Notes: generated by a model not told the origin, from the letters alone. A stretch of DNA of 64,000 nt from an uncultured Bryobacterales bacterium (GCA_951813065.1 CATOTH010000008.1:1-64000); one strand, 5' to 3'. Shown: positions 26,050 to 36,229, counted from the stretch's first letter. A program made the numbers and translations.

Positions 26050-27620
26050 GCCGCGAAACCCGGTTCCAGTTCCCAATCCGATTCCTTTCCATTACACGAC
26101 TCGTTGCGACAGCCGCCCTAATGTCTATCGCACTCGCGTGCGTTCAGCGGCCGGTCGGAATGATCGAATCGCCGTATGTCGGCTCCGAGCAGGCGCATAC
26201 GAAGTACTCCGCGGCTGAAGAGATTACGGCCTCGAATGTCGGCGAACTGAATATCGTCTGGCAGTGGGAGCCGAACGAGATGCCCTTAGAGGAGCACGGC
26301 ACCCGACCGGGGCCGTTTCAGGCAACGCCCATCATGATCGACAACGTTCTCCACCTCTCCACCATGTACGCCCGCGTGTCGGCTCTTGACGCGGAGACGG
26401 GCGCCGAGCTGTGGACTCTCGATCCCAAGGTGTATGAGGGTGGACCTAAGGCTGTGCGGCCGAGGGGCTTCAAGCATAGGGGTATCGCTTACTGGAGCGA
26501 CGGCGACGACGACCGCGTGTTCCCCAACAGCCGCGACCGGCTGTATGCAATCGATGCTGCGACCGGCGAACTGGACATGGGCTTCGGTGAGAGCGGGAGC
26601 GTTCTGCTAACCGAGGGGCAGGGGCGCCCGGTGATCCGCTACGAGTTCGACCAGACCTCGCCGCCAGTGGTGATCGAGGACCTGGTGATCCTGGGGAGCC
26701 GCGTACCCGACAGGCTGCAGCGAGAGTTCGACACTCCGGGAACCGTTCAGGCGTACGACGCCCGCACGGGCGAGCGCCGCTGGGTCTTCTTCACAATCCC
26801 TCAGTCGAACGACGAGGACGGAGCGGACACATGGGAGGACGAGTCGTGGCGCTACGCCGGTCACGCCAACGTGTGGGGGCTGATGTCGCTCGATGTCGAG
26901 CGCGGACTGCTGTACGTGCCGGCGAGCACCCCGAGCAGTGATTACTGGGGTGGGCGCCGGGTTGGGGCGAACCTCTTCGCCGAGTCGCTGATATGCCTCG
27001 ACGTACACACGGGAGAGAGACAGTGGCACTTCCAGGCGGTGCACCACGGCGTGTGGGACTATGACCTGGCCGCAGCACCGAACCTGGTGACGATCACGGT
27101 GGACGGGCGCGAGATCGACGCGGTTGCGCAGGTTTCGAATCACGGCTTCACGTAGGTGTTCGACCGGGTGACGGGAGAGCCGGTGTGGCCGATCGAGGAG
27201 CGCGCGGTGAACACGACGACGGACGTGCCCGGCGAAGTCCTCTTCCCGACGCAACCCTTTGCGACCAAGCCGCCGCCATTCAGTGGGCAGGGTGTATCGC
27301 TCGAGGATGCGAGCGAGTTGACGCCGGAGATCCATGCGCTGGTGGTGGAGGAAATGAAGCGGTTCCGGCTCGGTCCGCTGTTCACGCCGCCGAGCCTTCA
27401 GGGGACGCTCCAGCGTCCCGGCTGGAGTGGAGGCGTGAACTGGGGCGGGGCGGCGTTCGACCCCGAGACCGAACTCCTGTATGTGCGGACATCGGAAGAC
27501 GCCGACACGAACCAGCTGTGCGTGAACGCGGGTGACGATCCGGAAGTCGACGTCGAGTACCGGTAATTCTGTCCGGCCAAGAATTGCTGGGGCGAATGGA
27601 ATCTGGGGTTCGTAGCATCC
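26046..27620 (+). pseudogene. PQQ-dependent alcohol/glucose dehydrogenase, broken
   Basis: Beta-propeller quinoprotein with a lipoprotein-like leader (LMSIALAC). Propeller blades are seen as VSALDAETGAELWTLDPKVY, YAIDAATGELDMGFG and YDARTGERRW. An in-frame TAG at 27153-27155 interrupts VSNHGFT/VFDRVTGEPVWP, where the family has Tyr. A TAA at 27564-27566 interrupts again, though FCPAKNCWGEWNLGF follows in frame. The last blades are missing. Truncation occurs just before a tRNA-like 3'-end sequence. The start overlaps the transporter stop. It once oxidised an alcohol or sugar in the periplasm; it is now almost certainly non-functional. Confidence 0.85.
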
Positions 27621-27654
27621 GCGGTGGTAGAGGCAATCGGTCAGAGTTCAAAGT

Positions 27655-27675
27655 CGATTCTCCCCAGGTCCACTA
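27655..27675 (+). repeat. Diverged echo of the tRNA-Ala 3' end
   Basis: CGATTCTCCCCAGGTCCACTA matches the tRNA-Ala 3' portion (19600-19620) at 17 of 21 positions, including CCAGGTCCAC without change. It lies immediately beyond the point where the PQQ dehydrogenase gene is cut off, as expected for an old attachment site. Confidence 0.4.
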
Positions 27676-27855
27676 TTTCCTGTCGGTCACTGTCGCGGTT
27701 TCCGGACGGCCTGCGCATCATTCCGTCGCCACCTCATGATCCGATGGTGGTCGATCGGTGGAGTCGGAAAGCTGCGGTGTTCCGCTCACGACTTGCCAGT
27801 CCCCAACGATCGAATTCGGAATTGGAGAGACATTCCGGCATCGCCCAGCCGGCGA

Positions 27856-28395
27856 TCAGGGCACCAAGCCCGGATAGGGAGCGGGTGGGCTCCGACGGCC
27901 TCCGCCGATGTGCTCCCGAGCGAGAAAGACATGACCAGATTCTTGAATGATCGCGCTCACTCCCATCTCGCGCGTACCCTCCTTCCGGGACAACCATCCG
28001 CGGAGACTGATCACCTGCCCGATCTGCAACGAGCTACGAGTGAAGTTCCTGCGCTGGGCTACCCGCACCGACATGGTTTCGCCAGTCCAGCGGACTGGAT
28101 TGCCTTGGGCATCCCTTAGCGGCTCGCGGTTGTCTGCGATTTGATCGATCGCGATGCGAATATGCGGATTGACGTAGCGGACCTCCGCGACTGTTCCGCG
28201 AACAGTCAGCATGCGCTCCGGGTCATAGTCACTGGCAAAGTTGTGGTGCGCATGCATGCTTGCAGTTGCAACCACGGCCAGGACTGCCAACACAGCAACG
28301 GGCGATTCCCAGATCCTGGCGCGCGCCGACGGCCCGCAAGATCGGGATTCCCGCATCAGACCCACTGTGTTCACTACCCATCGATAAGAATCCAT
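27856..28395 (-). CDS. DUF6152-family exported protein (179 aa)
   Basis: Small secreted protein of the DUF6152 type. A hydrophobic leader (VAVLAVLAVVATASM) is followed by the hallmark HAHHNFASDYDPERMLTVRG and TVAEVRYVNPHIRIAI. The C-terminal half has the expected short-strand pattern (LQIGQVISLRGWLSRKEG). Function unknown; the family is common beside exported dehydrogenases and in Acidobacteriota. The start is uncertain, with another ATG 39 bp downstream. It is convergent to the broken quinoprotein, which may once have been its functional neighbour. Confidence 0.75.
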   Translation of the reverse strand: MDSYRWVVNTVGLMRESRSCGPSARARIWESPVAVLAVLAVVATASMHAHHNFASDYDPERMLTVRGTVAEVRYVNPHIRIAIDQIADNREPLRDAQGNPVRWTGETMSVRVAQRRNFTRSSLQIGQVISLRGWLSRKEGTREMGVSAIIQESGHVFLAREHIGGGRRSPPAPYPGLVP

Positions 28396-28607
28396 GCCTA
28401 CAGGTCCACCTCTCGATCAAGGTGCGGGCATGGAGATATAGGTTACGGATCGTACCGGAGAGAGGGGTCACAACACCCGGTCGCTGATTCGCGCCCGGCA
28501 TTCTTGTTTCTTCGAATCCAAACGTTCAGTCCGGGTCGATTCCCGTAGGCAATCCCCAACAGGTACTTACCTCGTTTGCTAGCCTAGCGATTGTCGCGTT
28601 CATTGTC

Positions 28608-30167
28608 ATGCGCCTTCCAATCCCCCTATGCGTCCTCTCTTGGTTTGTGCTCTCATCATGCGCGACGGAACAGCCGCCCCCGGGGCCGCCAAATGTCGTT
28701 GTGATCCTTGCCGACGACTTTGGGGTCGGTGACATTCAGGCCCACTTCCCGGAAAACAAGATCGCCACACCATATTTGGACAAGCTGGTAAGCGAGGGGA
28801 TGAGCTTCACTGACGCGCACAGCCCGTCAGCAGTTTGCACTCCAACACGCTACGGACTGCTCACCGGACGATACTCCTGGCGCACTCGGCTCCAGGAATG
28901 GGTGCTTGCTACCCAGGAGCCACCTCTGATCGCCGCTGATCGCCCGACTCTGCCCGGCGTATTGCGAGACCACGGGTATGCGACGGCCTTGATTGGAAAA
29001 TGGCACCTTGGCTGGGAATGGGCGGGGCCTCAACCAAGTCGAATGATGGAGCAGCGCAACGGACAGAATCGTATGCAGTGGGACTTTGACAAGCCTGCCC
29101 AGCAAGGTCCGACGACTCGGGGATTCGACTACTACTTCGGGGTGGACCTTCCCAACATGCCACCGTTCACCTATATCGAGAACGACCTGGCAACCCCTGT
29201 CCCAACGGCTACATACGTCCATGATGAGTCCGAAGGCGTCGTAATGCCCAGGCGCTTCGAGGGCAGCCCGATGGCACCGGAATGGCGTTTCAGGGAGATC
29301 GTTCCTGAGCTCACCAAGCGGGCCGTGCAGCAAGTGCAGGAGAGAGCCAAGGGCGAGGAACCTTTCTTCTTGTTCTATTCCATGACCTCTCCGCACGAGC
29401 CGGTATCGCCGTCGGCTGCTTTCCAGGAAAAGAGCGGGATCAACCCGATCGCGGATTTTGTAATGGAAACCGACTGGTCGGCGGGCCAGGTCATTCAGGC
29501 TGTTGACGAAGCAGGCATCGGGGACGACACGATCGTGATCTTCACCGCTGACAACGGGCACTCCCACTACACCGGCTGGGAAGGGCTCATTGAGGCTGGC
29601 CACATGCCGAGCGGCCCCTACCGCGGCCACAAGGGCGACATCTGGGAAGGCGGTCATCGCGTTCCGCTCCTCGTCCGCTGGCCAGGCAGGATCGCCCCAA
29701 ATTCTTCCAGTGACCAATTGGTGAGTTTGACCGACGTATTCGCGACCGTCTTGTCGGTCCTTGAGTCCAATCTCCCGGAGTTGGGTGCCGAGGACAGCAT
29801 CAGTTTTCTGGCCGCCGCTCTTGGCCGGGAATCGTCTGCTGGCCGCTCGTCGCTTGTCAGCCACTCCAACTTTGGCGAGTTTGCCTACCGAGATGGCCCG
29901 TGGAAGCTGGTGTTCAAGAACAGCAAGTCCAACCTCAACGAGTCCCGCGGCCTGCCTAGAGTCATCGAGCTCTACAACCTGGAAGAGGACATCGCCGAGG
30001 AACGCGATCTGGCGGCTGAGCGGCCGGAGATGGTCGAGCAGTTGCGGGCGAAGTTCGACGCGGTCGTTTCAACAGGAGCGAGCCGCCCTGGGATCGAGTC
30101 CGCAAATGATGCTCCCGTCCGATACGATACAACCCAGACCGTGCGTTGGACAGCGCCCCCCGAATAG
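28608..30167 (+). CDS. Sulfatase, lipoprotein (519 aa)
   Basis: Type I sulfatase with the formylglycine motif AVCTPTRYGLLTGRYSWR (C-x-P-T-R), the metal site VVVILADDFGVGDIQ, LIGKWHLGW, and DDTIVIFTADNGHSHYTGWE. The leader ends in VLSSC, a lipobox, so it is probably exported and anchored. It resembles arylsulfatase A/N-acetylgalactosamine sulfatase-type proteins of environmental bacteria. It stops at TAG, direct evidence that TAG terminates translation here. A Gfo/Idh/MocA gene follows on the same strand after 94 bp, a frequent pairing. Confidence 0.92.
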   Translation: MRLPIPLCVLSWFVLSSCATEQPPPGPPNVVVILADDFGVGDIQAHFPENKIATPYLDKLVSEGMSFTDAHSPSAVCTPTRYGLLTGRYSWRTRLQEWVLATQEPPLIAADRPTLPGVLRDHGYATALIGKWHLGWEWAGPQPSRMMEQRNGQNRMQWDFDKPAQQGPTTRGFDYYFGVDLPNMPPFTYIENDLATPVPTATYVHDESEGVVMPRRFEGSPMAPEWRFREIVPELTKRAVQQVQERAKGEEPFFLFYSMTSPHEPVSPSAAFQEKSGINPIADFVMETDWSAGQVIQAVDEAGIGDDTIVIFTADNGHSHYTGWEGLIEAGHMPSGPYRGHKGDIWEGGHRVPLLVRWPGRIAPNSSSDQLVSLTDVFATVLSVLESNLPELGAEDSISFLAAALGRESSAGRSSLVSHSNFGEFAYRDGPWKLVFKNSKSNLNESRGLPRVIELYNLEEDIAEERDLAAERPEMVEQLRAKFDAVVSTGASRPGIESANDAPVRYDTTQTVRWTAPPE

Positions 30168-30261
30168 AGCTTTCAGAGCCACCGTTTCAATCATCGCCAT
30201 GCCGGGATTGTAGAATGCCTCGGGATCTCCTCACTGGGGCGGTCCCGGAGGGAGGCCACCC

Positions 30262-31482
30262 GTGAGCACCAATCCCAGGCGACGCGATTTTCTTGCCGCC
30301 GCGACGGCGGCTGTCGGAGTTGGCAGTGCGCTGGCTTACCCGGCGAACGAGACGATCAACATTGGCTGTATCGGTACCGGTGGACGCTGCCGACGGCTAA
30401 TGGGGACCCTGAAGGGTTTGCCAGGCGTCAGAATCACGGCAGTCTGTGACATCTGGGAAGAGTCGCTCGACCAAGCGAAGGAACTGGCTGGCCCCGAGGC
30501 ATTTGCGAGCAAGGACTATCACGAGCTGCTGGCCCGCAGCGATGTCGATGCTGTGCTGATCGGTGCGCCAGACCACTGGCACGTCCCGATGACCATCGAC
30601 GCCTGCGAGAGCGGAAAAGACGTTTATGTGGAAAAGCCGTTGACACATGACCTTGGCGAAGGTGAATCCGTGATTCGCGCGCAGGACGAGAACCGGCGCA
30701 TTGTGCAGGTTGGAACGCAACAGCGCAGCATGCCGCAATTCGTCAGGGCACGAGAGATCTTGCGAGCCGGGAAACTCGGTAGCGTCCATAAGGTCCACCT
30801 CACCTGGAATCGAAACCGGACATCGGCCCCGTCTCGTTCGTCCGATGTCGACCCCGCATCCTTGGACTGGAACTCGTTCCTCGGCAATGCCCCGGACCAG
30901 CCGTTCGATGCCTACCGGTTCCGCAACTGGCGGTGGTTCTGGGACTTCGGCGGCGGCATTCTTACGGACCTGATGGTGCATTGGATCGACGCCGTGAACT
31001 GGATGCTCGACTTGCCAGATCCGGCGATGGCCACCACTATTGGCGACACATTCGCGGCGGATCAGTGGGAGACTCCGGATACGATCCAGACCCTGATGCG
31101 CTATCCCGACCGGGAGGTGCAGATCTACTTCGAAGGCACCTTCATCAACCAGCGCAACAAGGCGATGGTCGAGATTATGGGAACCGAAGGCACGATGTAC
31201 CTCGATCGCGGGCGGTACGAGATCCACCCGGAGCCCCGTAGCAGCCTGGAGGCCGAGGTCTTCTCGCCGGGCACCGGGGAGCGCGGAGCCGACTTCGATG
31301 TGGACGGCGAGACGCCGCATCTCCAGAATTGGATTGACGCGATTCGCACGCGCGACAAACCGAACTGCCCGGCGGAGGAAGGCGTCCGAGCTTGCGTCAG
31401 CGCCCATCTGGCGAACCTGGCGTTTCGCACTGGGCAGGTCGCCCGTCTTGACGACTTCAAGGCAGGTGGTCTTTCCGCTTGA
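30262..31482 (+). CDS. Gfo/Idh/MocA oxidoreductase with TAT leader (406 aa)
   Basis: NAD(P)-dependent oxidoreductase. A TAT signal (RRRDFLAAATAAVGVGSA) precedes the Rossmann start INIGCIGTGGRC, with DAVLIGAPDHWHVPMTIDA and the catalytic-region motif VEKPLTH. The C-terminal alpha/beta domain contains RFRNWRWFWDFGGGILTDL with the substrate-side His in MVHWIDAVN. The GTG start has a strong GGAGGGAGG site. Members of this exported subset act on sugars or cyclitols, often beside sulfatases. It is convergent with the histidine phosphatase gene, with 28 bp between stops. Confidence 0.88.
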   Translation: MSTNPRRRDFLAAATAAVGVGSALAYPANETINIGCIGTGGRCRRLMGTLKGLPGVRITAVCDIWEESLDQAKELAGPEAFASKDYHELLARSDVDAVLIGAPDHWHVPMTIDACESGKDVYVEKPLTHDLGEGESVIRAQDENRRIVQVGTQQRSMPQFVRAREILRAGKLGSVHKVHLTWNRNRTSAPSRSSDVDPASLDWNSFLGNAPDQPFDAYRFRNWRWFWDFGGGILTDLMVHWIDAVNWMLDLPDPAMATTIGDTFAADQWETPDTIQTLMRYPDREVQIYFEGTFINQRNKAMVEIMGTEGTMYLDRGRYEIHPEPRSSLEAEVFSPGTGERGADFDVDGETPHLQNWIDAIRTRDKPNCPAEEGVRACVSAHLANLAFRTGQVARLDDFKAGGLSA

Positions 31483-31510
31483 ACGGCCCGTTGGGCTTGG
31501 AGATTCCCGC

Positions 31511-32233
31511 TTATCGGAAGGTCACTGCCGACGGCGTGTCGACGAGGTGCGGCAGTTCGTTGAATCCGTCCACCGAGACGCGCGAACCGCTGAACAGGAA
31601 TGTCGTCAGCGATGAGTTCCGCACTCGCCAGTTCAGTTGCAGTGCTGCCATCGGTGGTGCGCCCAGGCAACTCTGGACGGCGACTCCGATCGGTCCTCCC
31701 GAAGTGAAGGCAGCCAGTCTCGCCCCCCGGCTGCTACTCGCGCGTATCTGGCTGAATGCGCCATCCACGCGACGCTGAAACTCCTCCCATGGCTCTAGAC
31801 CGTGCCCGTCTAGGTGCCCGCCGATCCAGCGCGAAACGAGTGCCTCGAACATGAGCTGGAAACGACGGTTTTCCTCGGGGCCTCCGGACTCCTCCTGCCA
31901 AGCCGTCCACAGCGGTGCGAATCCAGCATCTTGCTCTGCAATGCGTGGGGCGATGACCTTGACCAGGTCCTGCGCGTCGTACTCGTTCAGTCCCGGTATG
32001 GCGACAGCCTCAGGGAAGGCAACTCCATGATGATGGTATTCCTCAGCCACTGCCTCGAACGTTTCGCGCTGGCGACGTAGGGTGCCTCGAAACACCGCAT
32101 CGAACCGCGTGTAGCGCGACGCCCAGTAGCGTCCCAGAATCCGTGCCTGCTCCCAGCCCAGTTCGCTGAGGCGGTCTGGATCGTCCGAGAACGCGCAAGC
32201 CTGACCGTGACGGACGAGTACGAGCGTGCTCAT
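31511..32233 (-). CDS. Histidine phosphatase family protein (240 aa)
   Basis: Phosphoglycerate-mutase-like phosphatase. The N-terminal LVLVRHGQA carries the nucleophilic His, and ELGWEQARILGRYWA is the usual helix. The second catalytic His normally lies in an S/T-H-G-G motif, but here the region reads AFTSGGPIGVAV with Ser in place of His. That variation also occurs in a subgroup of the family, so it may not abolish activity. It is the last gene of a minus-strand series after DUF1501 (72 bp gap). Substrate unknown. Confidence 0.82.
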   Translation of the reverse strand: MSTLVLVRHGQACAFSDDPDRLSELGWEQARILGRYWASRYTRFDAVFRGTLRRQRETFEAVAEEYHHHGVAFPEAVAIPGLNEYDAQDLVKVIAPRIAEQDAGFAPLWTAWQEESGGPEENRRFQLMFEALVSRWIGGHLDGHGLEPWEEFQRRVDGAFSQIRASSSRGARLAAFTSGGPIGVAVQSCLGAPPMAALQLNWRVRNSSLTTFLFSGSRVSVDGFNELPHLVDTPSAVTFR

Positions 32234-32305
32234 ACGAATTCGGTTTCCAACGCTTCGAACTGCGCTCGGAAGATAGTAACTGCTACCGCACGGAATCCAC
32301 GGCCG

Positions 32306-33742
32306 CTAAGCCAGCAACCGTTCGATGAGGTTGCCGCCGACATCCGTGAGGCGAAAGTCGCGGCCCCGGAACCGGAATGTAAGTTGCTTGTGGTCGATGC
32401 CGAGCAAGTGCAGGATCGTGGCCTGTACATCGTGCACATGCACGGGATCCTTGACGGCCGAGAATCCGATTTCGTCGGTTTCGCCAATATTTTGGCCGGG
32501 CTTCGTCCCGCCTCCCGCGAACCACATCGTAAACGCGTCGATATGGTGGTTCCGCCCGACAGTGTCGCGGACTTCGCCCATCGGGGTTCGCCCGAACTCA
32601 CCGCCCCATACCACGAGCGTGTCCTCCAGCATTCCACGCTGCTTGAGGTCCATGATGAGAGCCTTGCAGGGCTGGTCCGCGGAGAGGCATACCTCGTCGA
32701 GATCCTTTGTCAAGCTCTCGCCGGGGCCGCCGTGGTGATCCCAGCTGGAGTGGTACAACTGCACGAACCGGACCCCGCGTTCGACCAGCCGCCGCGCCAG
32801 GAGGCAGTTGTTGGCGAACGATTTCTCGCCCGGCTTCGCGCCATACAGGTCGAGCGTTTCCTGGTTCTCGGTTGAGAAATCGATGAGTTCCGGCCCACTC
32901 GTCTGCATCCGATGGGCCATCTCGTAGGCTCCGATCCGGGTGAGGATTTCCGGGTCCCCGGTCTTTTCCATGTTCATCCGGTTCAGGTCCAGAATCGCAT
33001 CGATGGTCACTGTCTGCCGTTCCGACTCGAATCCCTCCGGACTGCTCATGTTGAGGATCGGAGCGCCTCCGCTCAGGAATGGCACGCCTTGGTGGGCTGT
33101 CGGCAGGAACCCGCTGGTCCAGTTCATCGCCCCGCCACGCGGCCCCCGGGGCCCGGACTGCAGCACCACGAAGCTTGGCATGTCCTTGGCCTCGCTGCCG
33201 ATGCCGTAGCTCACCCATGACCCCATGCTCGGACGCCCGAAGAAGGGCGTGCCGGTGTTCATGAAGATCTTGGCTGGAGCGTGATTAAAATTCTCCGTGT
33301 GCACGGTGCGCACAAACGTCACATCGTCTACGATCTGCGCGGTATGAGGCAGGCATTCCGACACCCACTGACCCGACTGGCCATGCTGTGCGAACTTGCG
33401 TACCGTGCCGAGCAGCTTGGGGGGCTTCCTTGCGAAGGACTCCATGAACGCGAAGCGCTTGCCGTCGAGCATGGACGGCGGGAGCGTCTTCCCGCTCAGC
33501 TTCTGCAACTCCGTCTTCGGCTCGAAGAGCTCGAACTGGCTCGGAGCGCCGGCCATGAAAAGGTAGATGATGCTCTTGGCGCGCGGCTGGTGGTGGATCC
33601 CGCGTGCATCTGCCGCTGGCTTGGAATACAGCGAATCCCCGACCAAGAGCGATGTCAGCGCCACCTTGCCGACTCCGACACCGCAATCCTCGAATAGCTG
33701 GCGTCGTGTGCGCTGGGCAAGGAGGGTTCGATTGAGATCCAC
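32306..33742 (-). CDS. DUF1501-family protein (478 aa)
   Basis: Alkaline-phosphatase/sulfatase-fold protein of the DUF1501 family. The N-terminus (RTRRQLFEDCGVGVGKVALT) resembles a TAT leader. KSIIYLFMAGAPSQFELFEP, PSMGSWVSYGIGSEAKDMPSF, YHSSWDHHGG and LVVWGGEFGRTP are family hallmarks. It lies 12 bp downstream of the PSD1 gene; this two-gene pairing recurs widely in Planctomycetota and Acidobacteriota, and the products are thought to act together outside the cytoplasm. Biochemical role undetermined. Confidence 0.9.
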   Translation of the reverse strand: MDLNRTLLAQRTRRQLFEDCGVGVGKVALTSLLVGDSLYSKPAADARGIHHQPRAKSIIYLFMAGAPSQFELFEPKTELQKLSGKTLPPSMLDGKRFAFMESFARKPPKLLGTVRKFAQHGQSGQWVSECLPHTAQIVDDVTFVRTVHTENFNHAPAKIFMNTGTPFFGRPSMGSWVSYGIGSEAKDMPSFVVLQSGPRGPRGGAMNWTSGFLPTAHQGVPFLSGGAPILNMSSPEGFESERQTVTIDAILDLNRMNMEKTGDPEILTRIGAYEMAHRMQTSGPELIDFSTENQETLDLYGAKPGEKSFANNCLLARRLVERGVRFVQLYHSSWDHHGGPGESLTKDLDEVCLSADQPCKALIMDLKQRGMLEDTLVVWGGEFGRTPMGEVRDTVGRNHHIDAFTMWFAGGGTKPGQNIGETDEIGFSAVKDPVHVHDVQATILHLLGIDHKQLTFRFRGRDFRLTDVGGNLIERLLA

Positions 33743-33754
33743 GAGATTATTCCT

Positions 33755-36229
33755 TCACTGGCGGGTTACGAACTCGTCGAGGTTAATCATGACACGCGCC
33801 GCGGCGGTCCAGGCCGCGTCTGATGCCGAATCGGCTCCGGCTCTTGCGATCGTCTCGGGATCCGTCGCGAATTCATCCTCCATGCGGGCGATGAAGCGGT
33901 CCAGGCGAGAGTGCTCGGCCTCGGTCGGCGGTCGCGCCAGGCAAATCTCGAAGGCGGTTTGGATTCGCTCGGAACGGTTTGCAGCGGAATCGCGGACGCG
34001 CTGGGCCAGGGCTGTGGCGAACTCGGTCTGGGATTCGTCGTTCAGCAAGGTGAGCGCTTGCAGCGGTGTGTTGGAGCGGTTCCGCCGCGTGACGCTTTCC
34101 TGGGCGATCGGGGCATCGAACAGCACCAGGCCTGGGTGCGCCGCCGACCGGCTGAAGAATGTGTACATGCCCCGTCGGTACCGATCCGGCCCTTCATCCG
34201 CCTTCCACTTTCGATCAACTTGGGTGAACTGGCCCGCGCCGGCTGGTTGCGGAGGATAGACGCTCGGGCCGCCAACCTTGGCAGCAAGCAGGCCTGATGC
34301 CGAAAGAGCGGCGTCGCGGATGACTTCCGCTTCAAGTCGCAGCCGGTTCTGCCGCGCCAGCAGTCTGTTGCTTGGATCGACTTGGGCCGCGTCGGCTCGA
34401 TAGTCCGATGCCTGGCGGTACGTGGCTGAGTTCAGAATCAGGCGGTGCATGTCCTTGAGATTCCAGTCACGCCGCACCAATTCCGAAGCTAGCCAATCCA
34501 GGAGAGCAGGATGGCTTGGAGGTGTGCCTTGCGATCCAAAATCATTCTCGGTCTCGACGATCCCCAAGCCGAAATAGCGTTGCCAGACGCGGTTCATGGT
34601 CACGCGCGGAGTCAGCGGCTGGGAGTCCGAGACGAGCCAGTGAGCCAATCCGAGCCGGTTTCTGGGCGCTGTGTCGGGAAATGGCGGAAGCACCGCCAGT
34701 GTGCCCGGTTCGACATCCTCGCCCCGGCGCGTGAAGTCCCCCTGAACATGGATGAACGAGTCGCGTGGCTCAATCAAGTCGCGCATTACCATGGTCCACT
34801 CGATATTCGGAATCGACCGTTGGATGGCTCCGATTTCGCTGTTCTTTTCCTTGAACTCGGCCACTTGGTCCGAGAGGATCCGGCGCAATACGCTGTTTTG
34901 GATTGACGATCGCTCGTCCCGAGGGATCGCGATGATTTCGCGAGCCCGTTCGATACTTTCGTCGTCCCCTGGCGGGAATTGCTGGCCCCAATTCGCTTCC
35001 AGATTGGCCTGGAGAGCGTCCTGTTCGCTCTCGAGTTGATCGATGCGCTCTCTAAGCGAGTCTCGCTTTGCCATCACCTCTGGGTCCCCGAATTCCAGGA
35101 TCGGTTCCATCATGCGGCTGCGCCCCACGGACTCTTCGAGATTTCCTCCGAGCTCGTCCACGTTGTTGAAGAACGCGAACACTTGGTAGAACTCCTTCTG
35201 CGAGATCGGATCGAACTTGTGATCGTGGCAACGAGCGCAGGCGAGAGTTAGGCCCAGGAACGCTGCGCCGGTCGTGCGCACCCGATCTACGACGGCTTCG
35301 ACACGGTATTGCTCGAAGTCGATCCCGCCTTCCTGGTTGATCATCGTGTTGCGATGGAAGCCGGTGGCGATTCGCTGGCTGTCGGTCGCATCCGGCAACA
35401 GGTCCCCGGCGACTTGCTCGATCACGAACTCGTTGAACGGCATGTTCTCGTTCAGCGCGTTGATCACCCAGTCTCGGTATCGCCAGATGGAGCGGGCCCC
35501 GTCGATTGAGTAGCCGTTGGTGTCGGCGTAGCGAGCGATGTCGAGCCAGTGCCGACCCCAGCGCTCGCCGTAGTGAGGTGACTCGAGCAACCGCTCGATC
35601 AGGCGCCCATAGGCGTCCGGCTGGTTGTCCGCGAGGAAAGCGCGCACTTCGGTCGGGTCCGGGAGAAGACCGGTAAGGTCTAGGCTGGCCCTGCGGATCA
35701 GCGTCCGGCGATCAGCCTCGGGCGACGGATCAATGCCCTCGGCTTCAAGCCCTGCCAGCACAAAGTTGTCGATTGGGTTGCGGACCCATTCCAGTTTGTT
35801 TACTTCCGGAGGATTCTGGCGCTCGATTGGCTTGACCGACCACAGGGCAGCGGCCGCGGCAGGAACTCTTGGAGCCTTACCCCAGACCGCACCGTTTCGG
35901 ACCCAGGTCCGAAACGCTTCGATTTCCTCCGGTTGCAGCGGTCCCGTCGGCGGCATCTGCAACGGCCCGGACCCCTCCAAGGCTGCCAGCAGCAGGCTTG
36001 CGTCCGGACTACCGGGCACGACGGCGGGACCGCGCATACCGCCCTTCAAGAGTTCTTCGCGGGAGGCCAGGGACAGACCACTTGTCTGGACCTGATCGCC
36101 ATGGCAAATCTGGCATTTGGTTGCCAGAATCGGACGGACCCTCTCCTCAAAGTGGCGGACTTCGTCGGTTTGCCCCCACAGTACGGGACCTACGCAGACC
36201 ACAGATAACGATGCGAGTTTACGAAACAC
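33755..36229 (-). CDS. PSD1 protein: cytochrome c-like, DUF1549, DUF1553 (824 aa)
   Basis: Exported multidomain protein. A signal peptide is followed by a haem c-type site in ATKCQICHGDQVQTSGLSL (C-x2-C-H) within a planctomycete-type cytochrome domain. Next comes DUF1549 (about residues 140-345, with NPIDNFVLAGLEAEGI and RYADTNGYSIDGAR), then a short helical linker, and DUF1553 (about 540-805, with PRNRLGLAHWLVSDSQPLTP, RVTMNRVWQRYFG and NTPLQALTLLNDE). Some relatives have extra binding domains between these parts; this copy is compact. It is upstream of DUF1501 in one operon. Confidence 0.92.
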   Translation of the reverse strand: MFRKLASLSVVCVGPVLWGQTDEVRHFEERVRPILATKCQICHGDQVQTSGLSLASREELLKGGMRGPAVVPGSPDASLLLAALEGSGPLQMPPTGPLQPEEIEAFRTWVRNGAVWGKAPRVPAAAAALWSVKPIERQNPPEVNKLEWVRNPIDNFVLAGLEAEGIDPSPEADRRTLIRRASLDLTGLLPDPTEVRAFLADNQPDAYGRLIERLLESPHYGERWGRHWLDIARYADTNGYSIDGARSIWRYRDWVINALNENMPFNEFVIEQVAGDLLPDATDSQRIATGFHRNTMINQEGGIDFEQYRVEAVVDRVRTTGAAFLGLTLACARCHDHKFDPISQKEFYQVFAFFNNVDELGGNLEESVGRSRMMEPILEFGDPEVMAKRDSLRERIDQLESEQDALQANLEANWGQQFPPGDDESIERAREIIAIPRDERSSIQNSVLRRILSDQVAEFKEKNSEIGAIQRSIPNIEWTMVMRDLIEPRDSFIHVQGDFTRRGEDVEPGTLAVLPPFPDTAPRNRLGLAHWLVSDSQPLTPRVTMNRVWQRYFGLGIVETENDFGSQGTPPSHPALLDWLASELVRRDWNLKDMHRLILNSATYRQASDYRADAAQVDPSNRLLARQNRLRLEAEVIRDAALSASGLLAAKVGGPSVYPPQPAGAGQFTQVDRKWKADEGPDRYRRGMYTFFSRSAAHPGLVLFDAPIAQESVTRRNRSNTPLQALTLLNDESQTEFATALAQRVRDSAANRSERIQTAFEICLARPPTEAEHSRLDRFIARMEDEFATDPETIARAGADSASDAAWTAAARVMINLDEFVTRQ

